A DNA stretch of 64,000 nucleotides. Source: Oceanimonas smirnovii ATCC BAA-899 (GTDB lineage Bacteria; Pseudomonadota; Gammaproteobacteria; Enterobacterales; Aeromonadaceae). Location of the stretch: the NCBI RefSeq assembly GCF_000381965.1, contig NZ_KB908458.1, positions 62,001 to 126,000 of the forward strand, given 5' to 3'. Positions 1 to 11,343 of the stretch are shown piece after piece; position 1 is the first letter of the stretch; every line of letters starts with the position of its first letter. The position numbers and the translations under genes were made by a program. The notes under the pieces are model-generated. The model had not been told where the DNA came from. It did not search any database and saw nothing but the letters and a program-made list of their open reading frames with translations.

Positions 1-534
<534 letters not shown>

Positions 535-541
535 CTACCTG

Positions 542-574
542 GGTGCCCCACCCTGTTAACAAGCGAGGGGCACC
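542..574 (-). other. rpoB-rpoC intercistronic stem-loop
   Basis: A perfect 8-bp inverted repeat (GGTGCCCC / GGGGCACC, 17-nt loop) lies between the rpoB stop and the rpoC ribosome-binding site. No T-run follows, so it is more likely an RNA stability or processing hairpin than a terminator. Confidence 0.5.
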
Positions 575-599
575 GTTATTTCCGAGGCAGTCTGATGCC

Positions 600-3500
600 T
601 TAATTTTCTTCCAGCTCGATGTTGATACCCAGGGAGCGGATTTCCTTCAGCAGTACGTTGAAGGACTCGGGCATGCCCGGCTCCATGCGGTGATCGCCGT
701 CCACTATGTTCTTGTACATCTTGGTACGGCCATTTACATCGTCCGACTTGACGGTCAGCATTTCCTGCAAGGTATAGGCGGCACCGTAAGCTTCCAGTGC
801 CCACACTTCCATCTCACCGAAGCGCTGACCACCAAACTGGGCCTTACCGCCCAGCGGCTGCTGGGTGACCAGACTGTAGGAACCGGTAGAACGAGCGTGC
901 ATCTTGTCGTCCACCAGGTGGTTCAGCTTCAGCATGTACATATAGCCCACGGTCACCGGACGCTCAAAGGCGTTACCGGTACGGCCGTCGAACAGGCGGA
1001 TCTGACCGGACTCGGGCAGGTCAGCCAGCTTCAGCAGACGCTTGATTTCATGCTCGCGGGCACCGTCAAACGCCGGCGTGGCAATGGGCATGCCGTTGCG
1101 CAGGTTATTGGCCAGTACGCGCACTTCGTCGTCGGAGAAGGTAGACAGATCCACTTTCTGACGAACACCGTCACCCAGATTGTAGACTTCCTGAATGAAT
1201 TCGCGCAGACGGGCCAGCTCCTGCTGCTCCTTGATCATGCGGTCAATCTTTTCACCGATACCCTTGGCAGCGAGGCCCAGGTGGGTTTCCAGAATCTGAC
1301 CGATGTTCATCCGCGAGGGTACACCCAGCGGGTTGAGCACGATATCGACCGGACGGCCCTGCTCGTCGTGAGGCATGTCTTCAACCGGGACAATGGTGGA
1401 TACCACACCCTTGTTACCGTGACGACCAGCCATCTTGTCACCGGGCTGAATGCGACGCTTCACCGCCAGGTAGACTTTAACGATCTTGAGCACGCCCGGT
1501 GCCAGGTCATCGCCCTGCGTGATTTTGCGGCGCTTGTTCTCGAACTTCTTGTCGAAGTCGGCCTTCAGCTCGGCGTACTGCTCGGCGATCTGCTCAAGCT
1601 CAATCTGCTTGCCTTCGTCGTCCAGGGCCTGCTCCAGCAGTTTTTCGCGGGCCAGTTTGGCGACCTTGTCGGCACTCATGCCGGCCGCAGTCAGCACAGA
1701 GCGGGCACGGGCGAAAATGCCGTCTTCCAGAATGCTGAATTCTTCGGTCAGATCTTTCTTGGCCTGCTTGAGCTGCATGTGCTCAATGTCCTGAGCACGC
1801 TTGTCCTTCTCGACGCCGTCACGGGTAAAGACCTGAACGTCGATCACGGTACCGTACACAGAGTTGGGCACGCGCAGGGAAGAGTCTTTAACGTCAGACG
1901 CCTTCTCACCGAAGATGGCACGCAACAGTTTCTCTTCCGGGGTCAGCTGGGTTTCGCCCTTGGGCGTTACCTTACCTACCAGAATGTCACCGGGCTTCAC
2001 TTCCGCACCCACATACACAATACCGGACTCATCCAGCTTGTTCAGGGCGGCTTCACCCACGTTGGGAATGTCGGCAGTGATCTCTTCCGGACCCAGTTTG
2101 GTGTCGCGGGAGATACAGGACAGTTCCTGCACATGAATGGTGGTCAGGCGATCTTCCATCACCACCCGCTCGCTGAGCAGAATGGAGTCTTCGAAGTTGT
2201 AGCCGTTCCAGGGCATAAAGGCCACGCGCAGGTTCTGACCCAGCGCCAGTTCACCCAGGTCGGTAGACGGGCCGTCGGCCAGTACGTCACCGCTGATCAC
2301 CCGCTCACCCGGCATCACGCAGGGACGCTGGTTAATACAGGTGTTCTGGTTGGAACGGGTGTACTTGGTCAGGTTGTAGATGTCGATACCGGCTTCGCCG
2401 GGCAGCATCTCTTCCTCGTTCACCTTCACCACGATGCGGGACGCGTCAACGTAGTCAACCACACCGCCACGCTTGGCCACGGCGGTTACGCCGGAGTCAA
2501 CGGCCACGGCGCGCTCAATACCGGTACCTACCAGCGGCTTGTCCGCCTTAAGGGTCGGCACGGCCTGACGTTGCATGTTCGAGCCCATCAGTGCCCGGTT
2601 GGCGTCATCGTGTTCCAGGAACGGGATCAGTGAAGCAGCCACAGACACAATCTGCTGCGGGCTCACGTCCATATACTGAACCTGATCGGCGTTCATGTAA
2701 GTGGCTTCGCCCTTGTGACGGGACGGTACCAGCTCATCAAGCAGACGACCTTCTTCATCGATGGCGGCGTTGGCCTGGGCGATCACGAAGTGACCTTCCT
2801 CGATGGCAGACAGGTAATCCACTTCATCGGTGATTCGACCATCCACTACCCGGCGGTACGGAGTCTCGAGGAAACCGTACTCGTTGGTGCGGGAGTAGCA
2901 GGACAGCGAGTTGATCAGACCGATGTTCGGGCCTTCAGGGGTCTCGATGGGGCACAGACGACCATAGTGGGTCGGGTGTACGTCCCGCACCTCAAAGCCG
3001 GCGCGCTCACGGGTCAGACCGCCCGGGCCCAGAGCCGAAATACGACGCTTGTGAGTCACTTCGGACAGCGGGTTGTTCTGATCCATAAACTGGGACAACT
3101 GGCTGGAACCGAAGAATTCCTTCACCGCGGCGCTGATCGGCTTGGCGTTGATCAGATCCTGCGGCATCAGGGTATCCAGATCGCCCAGAGACAGACGCTC
3201 TTTCACTGCGCGCTCAACACGAACCAGACCTACACGGAACTGGTTTTCGGCCATTTCGCCCACGGAGCGAATGCGGCGGTTACCCAGGTGATCGATATCG
3301 TCGACTTCGTCGTTACCGTTACGAATGGCGATCAGCTGCTTCATGACGTCGACAATGTCGGACTTGGTCAGGGTACCCGGACCATTCAGCTCTTCACGCA
3401 GCAAACGACGGTTGAACTTCATGCGGCCAACGGTAGACAGATCATAACGATCATCGCTGAAGAACAGGTTTTCGAACAGGGTCTCGGCGGCTTCGCGGGT

Positions 3501-4628
3501 GGGCGGCTCGCCCGGACGCATCATGCGATAGATTTCCACCAGCGCTTCAAGGCGGTTGGTGGCGGAATCGATACGCAGGGTCTCGGACATGTAAGCGCCG
3601 TGATCCAGTTCGTTGGTGAACAGGGTCTCGAACTGCTTGATGCCGGCCACAGACAGATTGGCCATGGTTTCCAGGCTAAGCTCGCTGTTGGCAGCCACAA
3701 TCACTTCGCCGGTATCGGCGTTGATGTAATCCTTAGCGGCCACTTTACCAACGGCATATTCAACCGGTACTTCCAGCTGCTCAACGCCGGCTTTTTCCAG
3801 CTGACGAATATGGCGTGCAGTAATGCGACGACCGGTTTCCACCAGTACTTCGCCGTCAACCATAATGTCAAAGGAAGCCGTATCGCCCCGCAGACGCTCG
3901 GGCTTAAGCTCCATCATCAGCTTGCCGTCGATCACTTCAAAACGGGTAGTTTCAAAGAAGGTCGACAGTATGTCTTCAGTGGTGAAGTCCAGGGCACGCA
4001 GAATAATAGACGCCGGCAGCTTGCGGCGACGGTCAATCCGGACAAACAGGTTGTCTTTAGGATCGAATTCAAAATCGAGCCAGGAACCACGGTAAGGGAT
4101 CACGCGGGCGTTATACAGGACCTTACCGGAGGAGTGGGTCTTGCCGCGATCGTGATCGAAAAACACACCCGGGCTGCGGTGCAGCTGGGAGACGATTACC
4201 CGCTCGGTACCGTTAATAACAAAGGTACCGTTCTCAGTCATGAGCGGGATTTCGCCCATGTAGACTTCTTGCTCTTTGATGTCCTTGACAGTACCGGCCG
4301 CAGCCTCTCTGTCGTACAGGACCATACGCAACTTGACGCGCAACGGCGCCGAGTAGGTCACGCCACGGATTTGACATTCCTGCACGTCAAATACGGGCTC
4401 ACCCAGACGATAGCTGACATACTGCAGCTCGGCAGTGCCAGAATAGCTAGTGATAGGGAAAACGCTGCGGAAAGCCGCTTCCAGACCGTACTCGCCCTGA
4501 GGATCTGCTTCAATAAACTGTTTGAAGGAGTCAAGCTGGATTGACAGCAGGTAAGGCGTGTCCAAGACCTGGTCACGCTTACCGAAGTCCTTACGAATGC
4601 GTTTTTTCTCTGTATAAGAGTAAACCAT
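600..4628 (-). CDS. rpoB: RNA polymerase beta subunit
   Basis: The 1342-residue beta subunit of core RNA polymerase has the same length as the E. coli protein and is full length. It starts [18 protein letters not shown]. The rifampicin-pocket region is intact, with [21 protein letters not shown] and [16 protein letters not shown] around residues 505-545. The catalytic C-terminal part has [11 protein letters not shown] and the [27 protein letters not shown]-type block, here split by standard spacing. It sits between rplL and rpoC on the same strand, and an attenuator-like hairpin 155 bases upstream probably sets its expression relative to the ribosomal proteins. Rifampicin contacts such as [13 protein letters not shown] and GLTRER look wild type. 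Confidence 0.99.
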   Translation of the reverse strand: MVYSYTEKKRIRKDFGKRDQVLDTPYLLSIQLDSFKQFIEADPQGEYGLEAAFRSVFPITSYSGTAELQYVSYRLGEPVFDVQECQIRGVTYSAPLRVKLRMVLYDREAAAGTVKDIKEQEVYMGEIPLMTENGTFVINGTERVIVSQLHRSPGVFFDHDRGKTHSSGKVLYNARVIPYRGSWLDFEFDPKDNLFVRIDRRRKLPASIILRALDFTTEDILSTFFETTRFEVIDGKLMMELKPERLRGDTASFDIMVDGEVLVETGRRITARHIRQLEKAGVEQLEVPVEYAVGKVAAKDYINADTGEVIVAANSELSLETMANLSVAGIKQFETLFTNELDHGAYMSETLRIDSATNRLEALVEIYRMMRPGEPPTREAAETLFENLFFSDDRYDLSTVGRMKFNRRLLREELNGPGTLTKSDIVDVMKQLIAIRNGNDEVDDIDHLGNRRIRSVGEMAENQFRVGLVRVERAVKERLSLGDLDTLMPQDLINAKPISAAVKEFFGSSQLSQFMDQNNPLSEVTHKRRISALGPGGLTRERAGFEVRDVHPTHYGRLCPIETPEGPNIGLINSLSCYSRTNEYGFLETPYRRVVDGRITDEVDYLSAIEEGHFVIAQANAAIDEEGRLLDELVPSRHKGEATYMNADQVQYMDVSPQQIVSVAASLIPFLEHDDANRALMGSNMQRQAVPTLKADKPLVGTGIERAVAVDSGVTAVAKRGGVVDYVDASRIVVKVNEEEMLPGEAGIDIYNLTKYTRSNQNTCINQRPCVMPGERVISGDVLADGPSTDLGELALGQNLRVAFMPWNGYNFEDSILLSERVVMEDRLTTIHVQELSCISRDTKLGPEEITADIPNVGEAALNKLDESGIVYVGAEVKPGDILVGKVTPKGETQLTPEEKLLRAIFGEKASDVKDSSLRVPNSVYGTVIDVQVFTRDGVEKDKRAQDIEHMQLKQAKKDLTEEFSILEDGIFARARSVLTAAGMSADKVAKLAREKLLEQALDDEGKQIELEQIAEQYAELKADFDKKFENKRRKITQGDDLAPGVLKIVKVYLAVKRRIQPGDKMAGRHGNKGVVSTIVPVEDMPHDEQGRPVDIVLNPLGVPSRMNIGQILETHLGLAAKGIGEKIDRMIKEQQELARLREFIQEVYNLGDGVRQKVDLSTFSDDEVRVLANNLRNGMPIATPAFDGAREHEIKRLLKLADLPESGQIRLFDGRTGNAFERPVTVGYMYMLKLNHLVDDKMHARSTGSYSLVTQQPLGGKAQFGGQRFGEMEVWALEAYGAAYTLQEMLTVKSDDVNGRTKMYKNIVDGDHRMEPGMPESFNVLLKEIRSLGINIELEEN

Positions 4629-4782
4629 AGGGTTCCTCAGCTCGCTGATAAGTGACCCACTCTGCCCAAATGGGACAGCTCTGATAACATCGTTTCTTAT
4701 TGGCCGAATGTCTCGACAACACTCGGTGGCTGGAACAACGAGAGGCTAAAACGAGGTGAAAATTCCTCTCATCCCACAGCGC

Positions 4783-4814
4783 AAAAGGGCCGGTGAATAA
4801 AGATTCACCAGCCC
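4783..4814 (-). terminator. rplL-rpoB intergenic attenuator
   Basis: On the minus strand a 12-bp stem (GGGCTGGTGAAT / ATTCACCGGCCC, one G-T pair) with a 4-nt loop is followed by TTTTGC. It lies about 40 bases after the rplL stop, where enterobacteria carry the partial terminator that lowers rpoBC transcription. A second inverted repeat (GAGAGG / CCTCTC, about 4742-4771) lies downstream and could be a processing hairpin. Confidence 0.75.
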
Positions 4815-4851
4815 TAGCCCGATTGCTCAGGCCGCTAAGCTATAGTCTAGC

Positions 4852-5220
4852 TTATTTGAGCTCAACAGAAGCACCGGCTTCTTCGAGTTCTTTCTTCAGA
4901 GCTTCGGCTTCGCCTTTGCTCAGAGCTTCTTTGATCGCAGCCGGGGCGGACTCAACCAGACCTTTGGCTTCTTTCAGGCCCAGGCCGGTAGCACCACGAA
5001 CGGCTTTGATAACGGCAACTTTGTTAGCGCCGGCACCGGTCAGGATTACGTCGAACTCGGTCTGCTCTTCAGCAGCAGCAGCACCGGCGTCGCCAGCTAC
5101 AGCAACAGCAGCAGCGGCAGAAACGCCGAACTTCTCTTCCATAGCTTCGATCAGTTCAACAACCTGCATTACAGACATTTCTGCAACGGCTTCGATGATT
5201 TGGTCTTTAGTGATAGACAT
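4852..5220 (-). CDS. rplL: 50S ribosomal protein L7/L12
   Basis: The 122-residue acidic stalk protein recruits translation GTPases to the ribosome. The N-terminal dimerisation part ([15 protein letters not shown]) is followed by an alanine-rich hinge near residues 35-52 ([18 protein letters not shown]) and the conserved globular domain with [20 protein letters not shown]. Length matches the family. It is 54 bases downstream of rplJ, whose product L10 anchors L7/L12 dimers, and both should be controlled by the L10 leader upstream of rplJ. Confidence 0.98.
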   Translation of the reverse strand: MSITKDQIIEAVAEMSVMQVVELIEAMEEKFGVSAAAAVAVAGDAGAAAAEEQTEFDVILTGAGANKVAVIKAVRGATGLGLKEAKGLVESAPAAIKEALSKGEAEALKKELEEAGASVELK

Positions 5221-5274
5221 GACTCAAATTCCTAATGTTCTGAAGTATACGGTAATCAAGCAGCCAAACGCGCC

Positions 5275-5778
5275 TTAGGCGGCTTCGGCTTCTTTCTTGT
5301 CGCGCAGGGCAGCAAAGGTACGAACCAGCTTGCCAGCGGAGGCTTCTTTCATGGTCGCCATCAGCTTCGCAATTGCTTCGTCGTAAGTCGGCAGCGTGGC
5401 GAGGCGGTCAATGTCGGCCGCAGGGATAAATTCGCCCTCGAAAGCCAGACCTTTCACCTCAAACTCTTTCTGTTCTTTAGCAAAATCTTTGAACAGACGA
5501 GCAGCCGCACCGGGATGCTCGTTAGAGAATGCGATCAAAGTAGGACCAACGAATACGTCTTTCAGACATTCGTAGCTGGTCTCTTCCACTGCCAGGCGAG
5601 CCAGAGTGTTACGGACTACCTTAAGGTAGATACCGTTTTCACGGGCTTGCTTGCGCAGAGTGGTCATGGCAGCCACAGTTACGCCGCGAGAATCGGCAAC
5701 AACTGCAGACAGGGCGCCCTTGGCAGCTTCGTTGACTTCAGCAACAATTGCTTTTTTGTCGTCGAGTCTTAATGCCAT
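5275..5778 (-). CDS. rplJ: 50S ribosomal protein L10
   Basis: L10 forms the base of the ribosomal stalk, holding L7/L12 dimers on 23S rRNA, and as the L10-L12 complex represses its own mRNA. The 167-residue protein starts [20 protein letters not shown] and contains the family block [16 protein letters not shown] near residues 28-43. The C-terminal helix that binds L7/L12 ends in an alanine/glutamate-rich tail. It precedes rplL and follows a long structured leader, as in the classical operon. Confidence 0.98.
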   Translation of the reverse strand: MALRLDDKKAIVAEVNEAAKGALSAVVADSRGVTVAAMTTLRKQARENGIYLKVVRNTLARLAVEETSYECLKDVFVGPTLIAFSNEHPGAAARLFKDFAKEQKEFEVKGLAFEGEFIPAADIDRLATLPTYDEAIAKLMATMKEASAGKLVRTFAALRDKKEAEAA

Positions 5779-5789
5779 TGGCTAAACTC

Positions 5790-5985
5790 CTGGATTCCAC
5801 CTGGGAAATTCCCAGATTAAACACACGCCTCTGTTCAGAGGCACCAAGGTGGCGAATTCCAGAAGAAAGGAAAATTTTTCTGCTTTCTAACTGGGTCCCG
5901 GCACCATCTACGCTGGAACATTAAGCCTTACGGCTCCAGCGGTCTTGGACGGGAGTCGAAGCCCCCAACCAAATAACAAGGCGCA
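5790..5985 (-). promoter_or_regulatory. L10 (rplJL) mRNA leader
   Basis: The 245-base gap between rplA and rplJ holds the leader to which the L10-L12 complex binds in gammaproteobacteria. On the minus strand the diagnostic segments CCGTAAGGCTTAA and GCGTAGATGGTG are present in the expected order, close to the E. coli leader. Just upstream is a separate hairpin (CAAGGCGC / GCGCCTTG, 5981-6015) at the end of rplA. A covariance search for the L10 leader family would settle the exact limits. Confidence 0.8.
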
Positions 5986-6023
5986 AGATCTTACGAAAAA
6001 CCCCGCGCCTTGTAAATGCTTAA

Positions 6024-6719
6024 TTAAGCGTCAAGACCAGCCTGATCAACAGTCAGGCCTGCACCCATGGTGGTGGACAGGCTGACTTTCTTGATGTACT
6101 GGCCTTTGGAAGAGGCCGGCTTGGCACGCTTCAGCGCACCCAGCAGGGCTTCCAGGTTGCCTTTCAGCTGTTCAGCGTCAAAGTCAGCCTTGCCGATGGT
6201 GGTATGGATGATACCGTTCTTGTCGTTACGGTAGCGCACCTGACCCGCCTTGGCATTTTGCACGGCTTCGGCAACGTTCGGGGTTACTGTGCCAACCTTG
6301 GGGTTAGGCATCAGGCCGCGCGGACCAAGGATCTGGCCCAGCATACCCACAACGCGCATGGCGTCGGGAGACGCGATAACCACGTCGAAGTTCAGCTCAC
6401 CGGCTTTAACTTGCTCGGCTAGGTCTTCCATGCCCACCAGGTCAGCACCGGCAGCCTTGGCGGCCTCGGCGTTGGCACCCTGAGTGAACACGGCAACGCG
6501 TACGTCACGACCGGTGCCGTGGGGCAGTACAGTGGCGCCACGAACGTTCTGGTCGGATTTACGAGCGTCGATGCCCAGGTTAACGGCAACGTCGATGCTT
6601 TCAACAAACTTGGCAGTGGCCAGTTCTTTCAGCAGAGCGATGGCTTCATTGATTTCGTACTCGCGAGTGGCATCTACACGCTCACGGATGGTACGCATAC
6701 GCTTGGTCAGTTTAGCCAT
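6024..6719 (-). CDS. rplA: 50S ribosomal protein L1
   Basis: The 231-residue L1 protein forms the ribosomal L1 stalk beside the E site and represses translation of the rplK-rplA mRNA. It starts [16 protein letters not shown] and carries the family signature around residues 120-140 ([19 protein letters not shown]). It begins 4 bases after the rplK stop, indicating translational coupling. Confidence 0.98.
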   Translation of the reverse strand: MAKLTKRMRTIRERVDATREYEINEAIALLKELATAKFVESIDVAVNLGIDARKSDQNVRGATVLPHGTGRDVRVAVFTQGANAEAAKAAGADLVGMEDLAEQVKAGELNFDVVIASPDAMRVVGMLGQILGPRGLMPNPKVGTVTPNVAEAVQNAKAGQVRYRNDKNGIIHTTIGKADFDAEQLKGNLEALLGALKRAKPASSKGQYIKKVSLSTTMGAGLTVDQAGLDA

Positions 6720-6723
6720 TGTC

Positions 6724-7152
6724 TCAGCCCTCCACTACCAGGCCCATGGAACGGGCAGAACCTTCGAGGCAACGCACGCGGGCGTCAACGTCAGCACCGG
6801 TCATGTCCGGCGCTTTGATGCCGGCAATTTCTTCCAACTGAGCGCGGGTCAGAGTACCAACCTTGTTCTTGTTCGGTTCACCGGAACCGGATTTAACACC
6901 AGCAGCTTTCTTCAGCAGGAAGGCAGCAGGAGGAGTCTTGGTTTCAAAGGTGAAGGAACGGTCGCTGTATACGGTGATAACAACCGGGATCGGAGAACCC
7001 TTTTCCAGGCTTTCTGTACGGGCGTTGAACGCTTTACAGAATTCCATGATGTTAACACCGTGCTGACCCAGAGCAGGACCTACGGGCGGGCTCGGGTTAG
7101 CTGCACCAGCTGCAACCTGCAGCTTGATGTACGCTTGTACTTTTTTAGCCAT
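6724..7152 (-). CDS. rplK: 50S ribosomal protein L11
   Basis: L11 binds the GTPase-associated centre of 23S rRNA and is needed for stringent-response activation of RelA. The 142-residue protein shows the family's N-terminal block with [19 protein letters not shown] near residues 26-44 and the RNA-binding C-terminal domain with [20 protein letters not shown]. It is the first gene of the rplK-rplA pair; a strong terminator separates it from nusG, so it probably has its own promoter in 7157-7215. Confidence 0.98.
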   Translation of the reverse strand: MAKKVQAYIKLQVAAGAANPSPPVGPALGQHGVNIMEFCKAFNARTESLEKGSPIPVVITVYSDRSFTFETKTPPAAFLLKKAAGVKSGSGEPNKNKVGTLTRAQLEEIAGIKAPDMTGADVDARVRCLEGSARSMGLVVEG

Positions 7153-7215
7153 TGATAATTACCTCAAAAATGGGTGTTAGCGCCTCGGAGCAATACTCCT
7201 CTAACGGCTCCCCAA

Positions 7216-7256
7216 CAATAAAAGGGCGGCAAATTGTAGTGCAATTTGCCGCCCTT
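7216..7256 (-). terminator. Terminator after nusG
   Basis: A perfect 15-bp stem (AAGGGCGGCAAATTG and its complement) with a 5-nt loop is followed on the minus strand by TTTTATTG. It ends the secE-nusG transcript before rplK. Confidence 0.85.
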
Positions 7257-7281
7257 CTCAAGAGCTTCGCTCGAATTATGC

Positions 7282-7824
7282 TCAGGTTTTTTCGACCTGA
7301 CCGAACTCCAGATCCACCGGGGTAGAGCGGCCAAAAATAAGCACAGACACTTTCAGGCGGCTTTTTTCGTAATCCACTTCTTCCACCACGCCGTTGAAGT
7401 CGGCAAAGGGACCGTCGGACACCCGCACCACTTCGCCGGGCTCGAACAGGGTTTTCGGTTTCGGCTTGTCTACCGCATCCTGCAAACGGTTCAGGATAGC
7501 ATCGGCTTCCTTGTCGGAAATCGGCGCCGGACGCTCGGGCGTGCCGCCGATAAAGCCCATAACACGAGGAATGCTGCGCACCAGGTGCCAGGTGCCATCA
7601 TTCATCTGCATCTGCACCAGCACATAACCGGGAAAGAATTTGCGCTCACTCTTGCGCTTCTGGCCGGCACGGATTTCCACTACTTCTTCAGTGGGCACCA
7701 GCACTTCGCCAAACTGATCTTCCATGCCGTGCATCTTGATATGTTCACGCAGCGACTTGGCTACACGGCCTTCATATCCGGAAAACGCCTGGACCACATA
7801 CCAACGCATTCTTTGTTCTGACAT
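7282..7824 (-). CDS. nusG: Transcription termination/antitermination factor NusG
   Basis: NusG binds the RNA polymerase clamp and couples transcription to Rho or to ribosomal protein S10. The 180-residue protein has the NGN domain ([19 protein letters not shown] at residues 8-26, then [10 protein letters not shown]) and a C-terminal KOW domain with [20 protein letters not shown]. It is 9 bases after secE, the usual secE-nusG operon. Confidence 0.98.
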   Translation of the reverse strand: MSEQRMRWYVVQAFSGYEGRVAKSLREHIKMHGMEDQFGEVLVPTEEVVEIRAGQKRKSERKFFPGYVLVQMQMNDGTWHLVRSIPRVMGFIGGTPERPAPISDKEADAILNRLQDAVDKPKPKTLFEPGEVVRVSDGPFADFNGVVEEVDYEKSRLKVSVLIFGRSTPVDLEFGQVEKT

Positions 7825-7833
7825 GGTGAATCC

Positions 7834-8205
7834 TTATACTCCGGTAACCAGGTTGACCAGCCATACCAGCAGGCCATCCAGCAAAAACAGAAACAGGCCC
7901 ACCAAAGCGGTCACGGCCAGTACAATAAGTGTGGTCTGAATGCCTTCCTGGCGGGTGGGCCAGACAACCTTGCGCATTTCAAGGCGCGACTCACGGGCAA
8001 AGGCAAAACTGCTCTGGCCCTTTTTGGTCTGGTATGCCAGCAGACCGGCAATACCAACAGCCACCACCACACCGGCAGCACGAATATAGACCGCCTGCTC
8101 ACTGTAGTAATAATTGCCGACCACGGCCGCAATCAGAATAATGAAAACCAGACCCCACAGCAGGGTATCTTTTGCCCCGCCCTGGCTCTCGGTATTTGCA
8201 CTCAT
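7834..8205 (-). CDS. secE: Preprotein translocase subunit SecE
   Basis: SecE stabilises the SecYEG protein-conducting channel in the inner membrane. The 123-residue protein is of the long, three-helix gammaproteobacterial type: two hydrophobic segments at about residues 15-60 and a third near the C-terminus (LIVLAVTALVGLFLFLLDGL). Before the third helix is the conserved amphipathic stretch RLEMRKVVWPTRQE. It is co-transcribed with nusG. Confidence 0.97.
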   Translation of the reverse strand: MSANTESQGGAKDTLLWGLVFIILIAAVVGNYYYSEQAVYIRAAGVVVAVGIAGLLAYQTKKGQSSFAFARESRLEMRKVVWPTRQEGIQTTLIVLAVTALVGLFLFLLDGLLVWLVNLVTGV

Positions 8206-8242
8206 AAGCTACCTGTCTAAATATTCCGAGTCTGTTACAGAC

Positions 8243-8266
8243 GCAAAAACCCCGCCGACGGCGAGG
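8243..8266 (-). terminator. Terminator after tRNA-Trp
   Basis: On the minus strand CCTCGCC-GTC-GGCGGGG (one G-T pair) is followed by TTTTTGC, just downstream of tRNA-Trp and upstream of secE. Confidence 0.75.
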
Positions 8267-8270
8267 TAAG

Positions 8271-8347
8271 TGGCAGGGGCGGAGGGACTCGAACCCCCAA
8301 CCGTCGGTTTTGGAGACCGCCGTTCTACCAATTGGAACTACGCCCCT
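8271..8347 (-). tRNA. tRNA-Trp (CCA)
   Basis: The cloverleaf starts AGGGGCG and ends with encoded CCA; the acceptor stem pairs AGGGGCG with CGCCCCT, the anticodon loop is CTCCAAA (anticodon CCA), and the T-loop is GTTCGAGTC. At 77 nt it has one more D-loop base than the E. coli molecule. It lies between tuf and secE, the position of trpT-like genes in many relatives. Confidence 0.97.
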
Positions 8348-8353
8348 AATACA

Positions 8354-8380
8354 ACAAAGCCCCTATTATAGGGGCTTTGT
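8354..8380 (-). terminator. Terminator-like hairpin after tuf
   Basis: A perfect 12-bp stem (ACAAAGCCCCTA and its complement, 3-nt loop) lies 20 bases after the tuf stop. The T-tract is weak (TTGTTGT), so some read-through into tRNA-Trp is possible. Confidence 0.65.
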
Positions 8381-8399
8381 GACGCGATTGTAAGCGCTA

Positions 8400-9584
8400 T
8401 TACTCGATGATTTTGGCTACTACACCAGCACCAACGGTACGGCCACCTTCACGGATAGCGAAACGCAGACCTTCTTCCATCGCGATGGGAGCAATCAGGT
8501 TTACGTCCATCTTGATGTTGTCGCCGGGCATAACCATTTCAACGCCTTCCGGCAGTTCAATGGTACCGGTCACGTCAGTAGTACGGAAGTAGAACTGAGG
8601 ACGGTAGCCTTTGAAGAACGGAGTGTGACGGCCGCCTTCATCTTTGGACAGTACATACACTTCGGACTCAAAACGAGTGTGCGGAGTGATGGAGCCCGGC
8701 TTGGCCAGTACCTGACCACGCTCAACGTCTTCACGCTTGGTACCACGCAGCAGAACACCTACGTTCTCACCGGCACGGCCTTCGTCCAGCAGTTTGCGGA
8801 ACATTTCAACACCGGTACAGGTGGTCTTGGTGGTATCTTTGATACCAACGATTTCGATTTCTTCACCAACCTTAACGATACCGCGCTCTACACGGCCGGT
8901 AACCACGGTACCACGACCCTGGATGGAGAATACGTCTTCAATCGGCAGCAGGAAAGCACCGTCAACAGCACGCTCAGGATCCGGAATGTAAGAATCCAGG
9001 GCGTCGGCCAGTTCCAGAATTTTTTCTTCCCACTGAGGATCACCTTCCAGGCCTTTCAGAGCGGAGCCCTGAATAACCGGCGTGTCGTCGCCCGGGAAGT
9101 CATACTCGGACAGCAGCTCACGCACTTCCATTTCTACCAGCTCGAGCAGCTCTTCATCGTCAACCATGTCACATTTGTTCATGAATACAACGATGTAAGG
9201 TACACCTACCTGGCGGGCCAGCAGGATGTGCTCACGGGTTTGCGGCATGGGGCCGTCGGTAGCAGCTACTACCAGGATAGCGCCGTCCATCTGAGCAGCA
9301 CCGGTGATCATGTTTTTCACGTAGTCAGCGTGACCGGGGCAGTCAACGTGAGCGTAGTGACGAGCTTCGGTGTCGTACTCAACGTGAGAAGCGGCGATGG
9401 TGATACCACGGGCCTTTTCTTCCGGTGCGTTATCGATCTGATCGTAACCACGGGCAGAGCCACCCATTTTTTTGGCCAGAACAGTAGTAATGGCAGCGGT
9501 CAGAGTGGTTTTACCGTGGTCAACGTGGCCGATGGTACCAACGTTAACGTGCGGTTTCGTACGTTCAAATTTTTCTTTAGACAT
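8400..9584 (-). CDS. tuf: Elongation factor Tu
   Basis: EF-Tu delivers aminoacyl-tRNA to the ribosome as a GTP complex. The 394-residue protein is full length. GTPase motifs are all visible: [10 protein letters not shown] at residues 19-28, DCPGHADY near 81-88 and NKCDMVDD near 136-143, followed by domains II and III ([13 protein letters not shown]). It lies just downstream of the Thr/Tyr/Gly/Thr tRNA cluster in the same direction, the tufB arrangement; a second tuf copy elsewhere is likely but not visible here. Confidence 0.98.
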   Translation of the reverse strand: MSKEKFERTKPHVNVGTIGHVDHGKTTLTAAITTVLAKKMGGSARGYDQIDNAPEEKARGITIAASHVEYDTEARHYAHVDCPGHADYVKNMITGAAQMDGAILVVAATDGPMPQTREHILLARQVGVPYIVVFMNKCDMVDDEELLELVEMEVRELLSEYDFPGDDTPVIQGSALKGLEGDPQWEEKILELADALDSYIPDPERAVDGAFLLPIEDVFSIQGRGTVVTGRVERGIVKVGEEIEIVGIKDTTKTTCTGVEMFRKLLDEGRAGENVGVLLRGTKREDVERGQVLAKPGSITPHTRFESEVYVLSKDEGGRHTPFFKGYRPQFYFRTTDVTGTIELPEGVEMVMPGDNIKMDVNLIAPIAMEEGLRFAIREGGRTVGAGVVAKIIE

Positions 9585-9682
9585 GCTCGTCCCTCTAACT
9601 GGTTGGGTGGTGAGCTATACCACGCGAATCACAAGCAGGAAGTATATAACAAAAAAGGCCTGAGGGTGTTGTAGTAAAGAAG

Positions 9683-9758
9683 TGGTGCTGATACCCAGAA
9701 TCGAACTGGGGACCTCACCCTTACCAAGGGTGCGCTCTACCATCTGAGCTATATCAGC
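9683..9758 (-). tRNA. tRNA-Thr (GGT)
   Basis: A 76-nt cloverleaf starts GCTGATAT and ends with encoded ACCA; the anticodon loop CTTGGTAAG gives anticodon GGT. It is the last tRNA before tuf, matching E. coli thrT. Confidence 0.97.
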
Positions 9759-9760
9759 AC

Positions 9761-9837
<77 letters not shown>

Positions 9838-9901
9838 GGGTCTTTACTTGAACGACCTCAAACCGCTTTTTAATGCCCGTCTCGGGACGAACACTGGAAC
9901 T

Positions 9902-9986
9902 TGGTGGAGGGAGCTGGATTCGAACCAGCGAAGGCGGAGCCGTCAGATTTACAGTCTGATCCCTTTGGCCACTCGGGAACCCCTCC
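9902..9986 (-). tRNA. tRNA-Tyr (GTA)
   Basis: An 85-nt class II tRNA with long variable arm starts GGAGGGGTTCC and ends with encoded ACCA; anticodon GTA lies in CTGTAAATC. Matches E. coli tyrU. Confidence 0.97.
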
Positions 9987-9996
9987 AGATTTTAAA

Positions 9997-10072
<76 letters not shown>

Positions 10073-10087
10073 ACACGAGCGGGACGA

Positions 10088-10117
10088 ACTATAGGGCATG
10101 GCCATGCCTGTATGCAA
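10088..10117 (-). promoter_or_regulatory. Promoter of the tRNA-tuf operon
   Basis: On the minus strand TTGCAT and TATAGT are separated by 18 bases, placing the start about 8 bases before tRNA-Thr(TGT). A G/C-rich discriminator (GTCCCGC) follows the -10 box, typical of promoters under growth-rate and ppGpp control. The spacer contains a perfect 14-bp palindrome, GGCATGGCCATGCC (10095-10108). Confidence 0.7.
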
Positions 10118-10316
10118 TACCCTTTTGCAAAGTTTTTATAAGGGCCGGAACCGTTCGGGCAAAAAAACATCAGAAGCTGCGCTTTCACTGCTCATCTGTT
10201 ATATCCGCGTTAATGAGAGCGGGTGCACATAACCACCACCAACGGACTCGTTGTTGCCTTGTTGTACCCGATAGCTTTGGTGTATGGTCGAGCGGCGACT
10301 CACAGGACAACCCTTG

Positions 10317-11258
10317 ATGAAGACAGATACCCATTCTCCATACCTGACCTTTTCCCGCCAAACCTGGTCAGAACTGCGCGAGTCCGTGCAACAGCCGTTA
10401 AGCGAAGATGAACTGATGCGTCTGCGCAGCATGAACGATCGTATTTCACTGGCTGAGGTCAGAGACATTTATCTGCCGCTGTCACGCCTGCTTAATCTGT
10501 ATATAAAAGCAAAGCAGCGTCGCTGCAAGGTACTGGATCAGTTTCTGGGCAATGAACACCAGCGCGCACCTTATATCATCAGTGTGGCGGGTTCGGTGGC
10601 GGTGGGCAAAAGTACTACTTCCCGTATTCTGCAGGCCCTGCTGGAACGCTGGCCCCAGCATCCGCGGGTGACGCTGGTCACCACGGACGGCTTTCTTTAC
10701 CCTAATGCCGAGCTGGAACGACGCGGGCTGATGAAAAAAAAGGGCTTTCCCCAGTCTTACGATATGCGCCGGCTGGTACAATTTGTATCGGATATCAAAT
10801 CCGGCAAGCAGGATGTACGGGCTCCCGTCTATTCTCACCTGTCCTACGACATAGTGCCCGGTGAAACCGTGGCCGTAGAACAGGCCGACATTGTGATTCT
10901 TGAAGGCCTGAATGTGCTGCAAAGCGGCATGGATTACCCCCATGATCCCCACCGCGTGTTTGTTTCGGACTTTGTCGATTTCTCCGTTTATGTGGATGCC
11001 GACGAGCGGCTGCTGAAAACCTGGTATGTGGAGCGTTTTCTCAAGCTGCGATCCGGTGCCTTTGCCGATCCCGACTCTTACTTTCATCACTATGCCCGTC
11101 TCAGCGAAGAAGAAGCGGTAGCTACCGCCAGCCGTATCTGGCAGGAGATCAACTACAAGAACCTCAAGCAGAATATATTACCCACCCGGGACAGAGCCGA
11201 GCTGATCCTGACCAAAGGGCATCATCACCAGATAGAACAGATACGACTCAAAAAGTAA
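10317..11258 (+). CDS. coaA: Pantothenate kinase, type I
   Basis: This enzyme phosphorylates pantothenate with ATP, the first and rate-limiting step of coenzyme A synthesis in the cytosol. The P-loop GSVAVGKST is at residues 92-100, followed by TTDGFLYPN and a long family block containing [14 protein letters not shown]. Total length is 313 residues, close to the 316 of E. coli CoaA. I chose the ATG at 10317 because AGGA lies 9 bases upstream; an ATG 33 bases earlier lacks a ribosome-binding site. It is transcribed away from the tRNA-tuf cluster, with the pair sharing an approximately 240-base intergenic region. Confidence 0.96.
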   Translation: MKTDTHSPYLTFSRQTWSELRESVQQPLSEDELMRLRSMNDRISLAEVRDIYLPLSRLLNLYIKAKQRRCKVLDQFLGNEHQRAPYIISVAGSVAVGKSTTSRILQALLERWPQHPRVTLVTTDGFLYPNAELERRGLMKKKGFPQSYDMRRLVQFVSDIKSGKQDVRAPVYSHLSYDIVPGETVAVEQADIVILEGLNVLQSGMDYPHDPHRVFVSDFVDFSVYVDADERLLKTWYVERFLKLRSGAFADPDSYFHHYARLSEEEAVATASRIWQEINYKNLKQNILPTRDRAELILTKGHHHQIEQIRLKK

Positions 11259-11343
11259 TGAGTCAGCCTGCGCTTTTCACCCAAGCCGCATGCCGCACTG
11301 AGCTATGCTTCAGACAGTATAAAAAATAACCAAAGGGGTTTTT

